Below, piece after piece: positions 6,547-7,452 of a DNA stretch of 7,452 nt (its first letter is position 1; each line of letters opens with the position of its first letter). Under the pieces are notes generated by a model. That model searched no databases and was not told the origin of the DNA. It worked only from the letters and a program-made list of their open reading frames with translations. The DNA is taken from the NCBI GenBank assembly GCA_031550405.1, contig JAVBOP010000083.1:1-7452 (forward strand). Direction: 5' to 3'. Made by a program: the position numbers and the translations under genes. Origin of the DNA: JAVBOP01 sp031550405 (lineage in GTDB: Bacteria; Bacteroidota; Ignavibacteria; Kapaibacteriales; UBA2268).

Positions 6547-6864
6547 TTAGCTTGTGTAAGTACGCAATATTGATTTTAATTCGAATATATCCAGAAACAG
6601 CTCGAATGTGTTGAATTTGTTGTTTAAATAATATTCTGATATTTTGCTTTCGCATTCGTCCAAGTCGAAGTACAGCTGATTTAGCATTTTGACAGGCAGC
6701 ATGTTTGATGAAATGCTGTACTGGCTTTCTATTGTCTGTTCCAATCTCTGTATCGACCGCTGCAATCCCTTGTCAGGCTTGCATGTAACTATTTCCTTTT
6801 GAATTTTACTAATGAATTTCTCTGTCTTTTCACCAAGGTAAGTACTTTTTAGCGTACTGTCCAT
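6547..6864 (-). CDS. Small helical protein in FlgN position (possible FlgK/FlgL export chaperone)
   Basis: A 105-residue protein encoded directly ahead of flgK, 10 bases apart. It begins MDSTLKSTYLGEKTEKFISK and contains a Glu/Lys/Leu-rich, probably all-helical body such as RSIQRLEQTIESQYS and NKFNTFELFLDIFELKSILR, with no signal peptide or membrane segment. FlgN, the cytoplasmic export chaperone for FlgK and FlgL, is a small helical protein that commonly occupies this position, so a chaperone role is reasonable by context. No specific FlgN signature could be seen, and the protein is shorter than typical FlgN (about 140 residues). The start is supported by AAGGGA (minus strand, 6871-6876) six bases before the ATG. 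The coding potential is well supported; the name is not. Confidence 0.65.
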   Translation of the reverse strand: MDSTLKSTYLGEKTEKFISKIQKEIVTCKPDKGLQRSIQRLEQTIESQYSISSNMLPVKMLNQLYFDLDECESKISEYYLNNKFNTFELFLDIFELKSILRTYTS

Positions 6865-6870
6865 TATTTT

Positions 6871-6876
6871 TCCCTT
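6871..6876 (-). promoter_or_regulatory. Ribosome binding site of the FlgN-position gene
   Basis: AAGGGA on the minus strand, six bases before the ATG at 6864. It supports this start and the reality of a gene without a clear family. Confidence 0.55.
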
Positions 6877-6894
6877 ATTGTATTTCTTTGATAA

Positions 6895-6915
6895 ATTGCT
6901 GTCATGTTATAATTT
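6895..6915 (-). promoter_or_regulatory. Conserved upstream element of the flagellar cluster (possible promoter)
   Basis: On the minus strand this reads AAATTATAACATGACAGCAA plus T and matches 5060-5080 at 19 of 21 positions. It is the only candidate promoter seen before the first gene. No convincing sigma-28 (TAAA/GCCGATAA) or sigma-54 (TGGCAC/TTGCT) site was found in the same region. Confidence 0.35.
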
Positions 6916-6923
6916 TATTTTCT

Positions 6924-6983
6924 CCCGTATGTAGCATTCCCTTCGACAGGCTTAGGGAACTTGCGCGTTATGTTGTATTTTTA
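6924..6983 (+). repeat. Dispersed repeat, copy 1
   Basis: The unit begins CCCGTATG, has the core CCCTTCGACAGGCTTAGGG (6939-6957) and continues GAAC into a GTTGTATTTTTA tail. It aligns without gaps to copy 2 over about 59 bases, with roughly 51 identical. The core differs from copies 2 and 4 at one position (TTA instead of TCA). Confidence 0.8.
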
Positions 6984-7034
6984 TTTTCATACTGGTATAA
7001 ATAAAATTACATCAGTATCTAAAAATATTTTCTC

Positions 7035-7082
7035 ACTGACGAAAATTTTGTTGCGCCCGTATATAATTATTTTTTCGTCAGT
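7035..7082. repeat. Perfect 11-bp inverted repeat
   Basis: ACTGACGAAAA (7035-7045) is exactly complementary to TTTTCGTCAGT (7072-7082), with a 26-base loop containing GCGCCCGTATATAATT. It could form a stem-loop in RNA or be a protein-binding site. It is not related to the CCCTTCGACAGG core. Confidence 0.6.
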
Positions 7083-7099
7083 ATGTAAATATTTTTTCT

Positions 7100-7160
7100 T
7101 CCGTATGAAACATTCCCTTCGACAGGCTCAGGGAACTTACACGTCATATTGTATTTTTTG
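7100..7160 (+). repeat. Dispersed repeat, copy 2
   Basis: TCCGTATG followed 14 bases later by the core CCCTTCGACAGGCTCAGGG (7115-7133), then GAACTTACACGTCATATTG and a T-rich tail. The spacing of the two motifs is identical in copies 1, 2 and 4. Confidence 0.8.
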
Positions 7161-7165
7161 TTGCT

Positions 7166-7184
7166 CCCTGAGTTTATCGAAGGG
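7166..7184 (-). repeat. Dispersed repeat core, copy 3, inverted
   Basis: CCCTGAGTTTATCGAAGGG on the plus strand is the inverted core; its complement matches copy 2 at 16 of 19 positions. Together with copy 2 it could fold into a long hairpin with a 32-base loop. Confidence 0.7.
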
Positions 7185-7244
7185 TAGCAGCATGTAATTA
7201 TATTTATATCACTATATAATTAATAAATTTCTGAATTTTTATTG

Positions 7245-7272
7245 ATTATGAATTTTTATTCATAATTTTTTT
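7245..7272 (+). terminator. AT-rich hairpin followed by a T run, terminator-like
   Basis: ATTATGAAT (7245-7253), loop TTTT, then the exact complement ATTCATAAT (7258-7266), followed by a run of T to 7272. The geometry is that of an intrinsic terminator for rightward transcription, but the stem has only one G-C pair, so it would be weak. No rightward gene lies before it in this region, so it may be only a chance AT-rich palindrome. Confidence 0.25.
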
Positions 7273-7312
7273 AATTTTTCATTTTCATCATAGTGTGGAT
7301 ATTTTTTCTACC

Positions 7313-7398
7313 TGTCAGAATCAGGATTTTGCGGATTAAAAGATTTTTTGGATTAGTATCCGGCAAATCCTGCAATCCCGAGTGTCCTGATTCAGATG
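7313..7398. repeat. GGATT-iterated long inverted repeat
   Basis: The outer arms pair perfectly over nine bases, GAATCAGGA (7318-7326) with TCCTGATTC (7385-7393), and pairing continues outwards past one mismatch (TC with GA). Between them both arms are built of GGATT units about nine bases apart, read forwards on the left and as AATCC on the right. Similar 'CAGGATT...AATCCTG' dispersed repeats are familiar from genomes of the Bacteroidota and related groups; this is recalled from general knowledge, not searched. Confidence 0.65.
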
Positions 7399-7419
7399 CT
7401 TATCCCAGATTTTTTTCGC

Positions 7420-7452
7420 CCGTATGAAGTATTCCCTTCGACAGGCTCAGGG
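7420..7452 (+). repeat. Dispersed repeat, copy 4, cut by the window edge
   Basis: CCGTATG (7420-7426) and, 14 bases on, the core CCCTTCGACAGGCTCAGGG (7434-7452) ending at the last base of the window. The core is identical to copy 2. Confidence 0.8.

Larger units (their letters stand above)
6865..7452. other. Non-coding repeat nest upstream of the flagellar cluster
   Basis: About 590 bases without a credible gene on either strand; the open frames present are short and run through repeats. The region holds four copies of a CCCTTCGACAGG-type element, degenerate CGTAT-containing units separated by T-rich tracts, two unrelated inverted repeats and a terminator-like hairpin. The individual parts are listed separately. 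Confidence 0.75.

Noticed and set aside
6877..6930. Sigma-28 flagellar promoter before the first flagellar gene
   Set aside because: A TAAA can be found, but the required GCCGATAA-like partner at 15 bases is absent.
6961..7197. Rightward open frame of 78 codons in the repeat nest
   Set aside because: It runs through repeat copies 2 and 3 and T-rich tracts, and has a low-complexity Phe/Ser-rich translation.
6921..7452. CRISPR array
   Set aside because: Repeat copies are irregularly spaced, occur in both orientations and have no uniform spacers; no cas gene is present.

Overview
The window suggests a motile member of the Bacteroidota/Ignavibacteriota-like (FCB) group. Three upstream regions carry a TAnnTTTG box, the -7 promoter element typical of Bacteroidota. 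Several genes lack a strong Shine-Dalgarno sequence, the intergenic DNA is very AT-rich, and the right end is packed with short dispersed repeats of the kind common in that group. Flagellar genes make a non-motile gut Bacteroides-type organism unlikely. The lineage is an inference from these signals, not a demonstrated assignment.

Left part (1-1576): a truncated leftward gene with a predicted winged-helix N-terminus and a rightward pstB (phosphate ABC transporter ATPase) diverge from a shared AT-rich promoter region. pstB is alone: no pstS, pstC, pstA or phoU lies beside it. About 410 bases with no confident gene follow, containing one 39-codon open frame and the promoter of the next unit.

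Middle (1577-3132): a rightward two-gene unit encodes a LOG-family nucleotide phosphoribohydrolase-like protein and, 14 bases later, a ThiF/MoeB/HesA-type E1-like adenylyltransferase. The latter keeps its ATP-handling residues but has lost the cysteine positions used for sulfur or ubiquitin-like transfer and for zinc binding.

Right-centre (3171-6864, all leftward): a flagellar cluster in transcription order is a small FlgN-position protein, flgK, flgL and motA. FlgK and FlgL form the hook-filament junction, the small upstream protein may be their export chaperone, and MotA is the stator subunit that, with MotB (absent here), drives rotation. This cluster converges on the LOG/E1 unit with only 38 bases between stop codons.

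Right end (6865-7452): a non-coding repeat nest. It has four copies of a CCCTTCGACAGGCTCAGGG element (one inverted, one cut by the window edge), a long GGATT-iterated inverted repeat, a separate 11-bp perfect inverted repeat and an AT-rich terminator-like hairpin.

No defence island, CRISPR array, complete mobile element or RNA gene was recognised. The least ordinary items are the cysteine-depleted E1-like protein paired with a LOG protein, a sequence element shared upstream of flgL and the flgN-position gene, and the right-end repeat nest.
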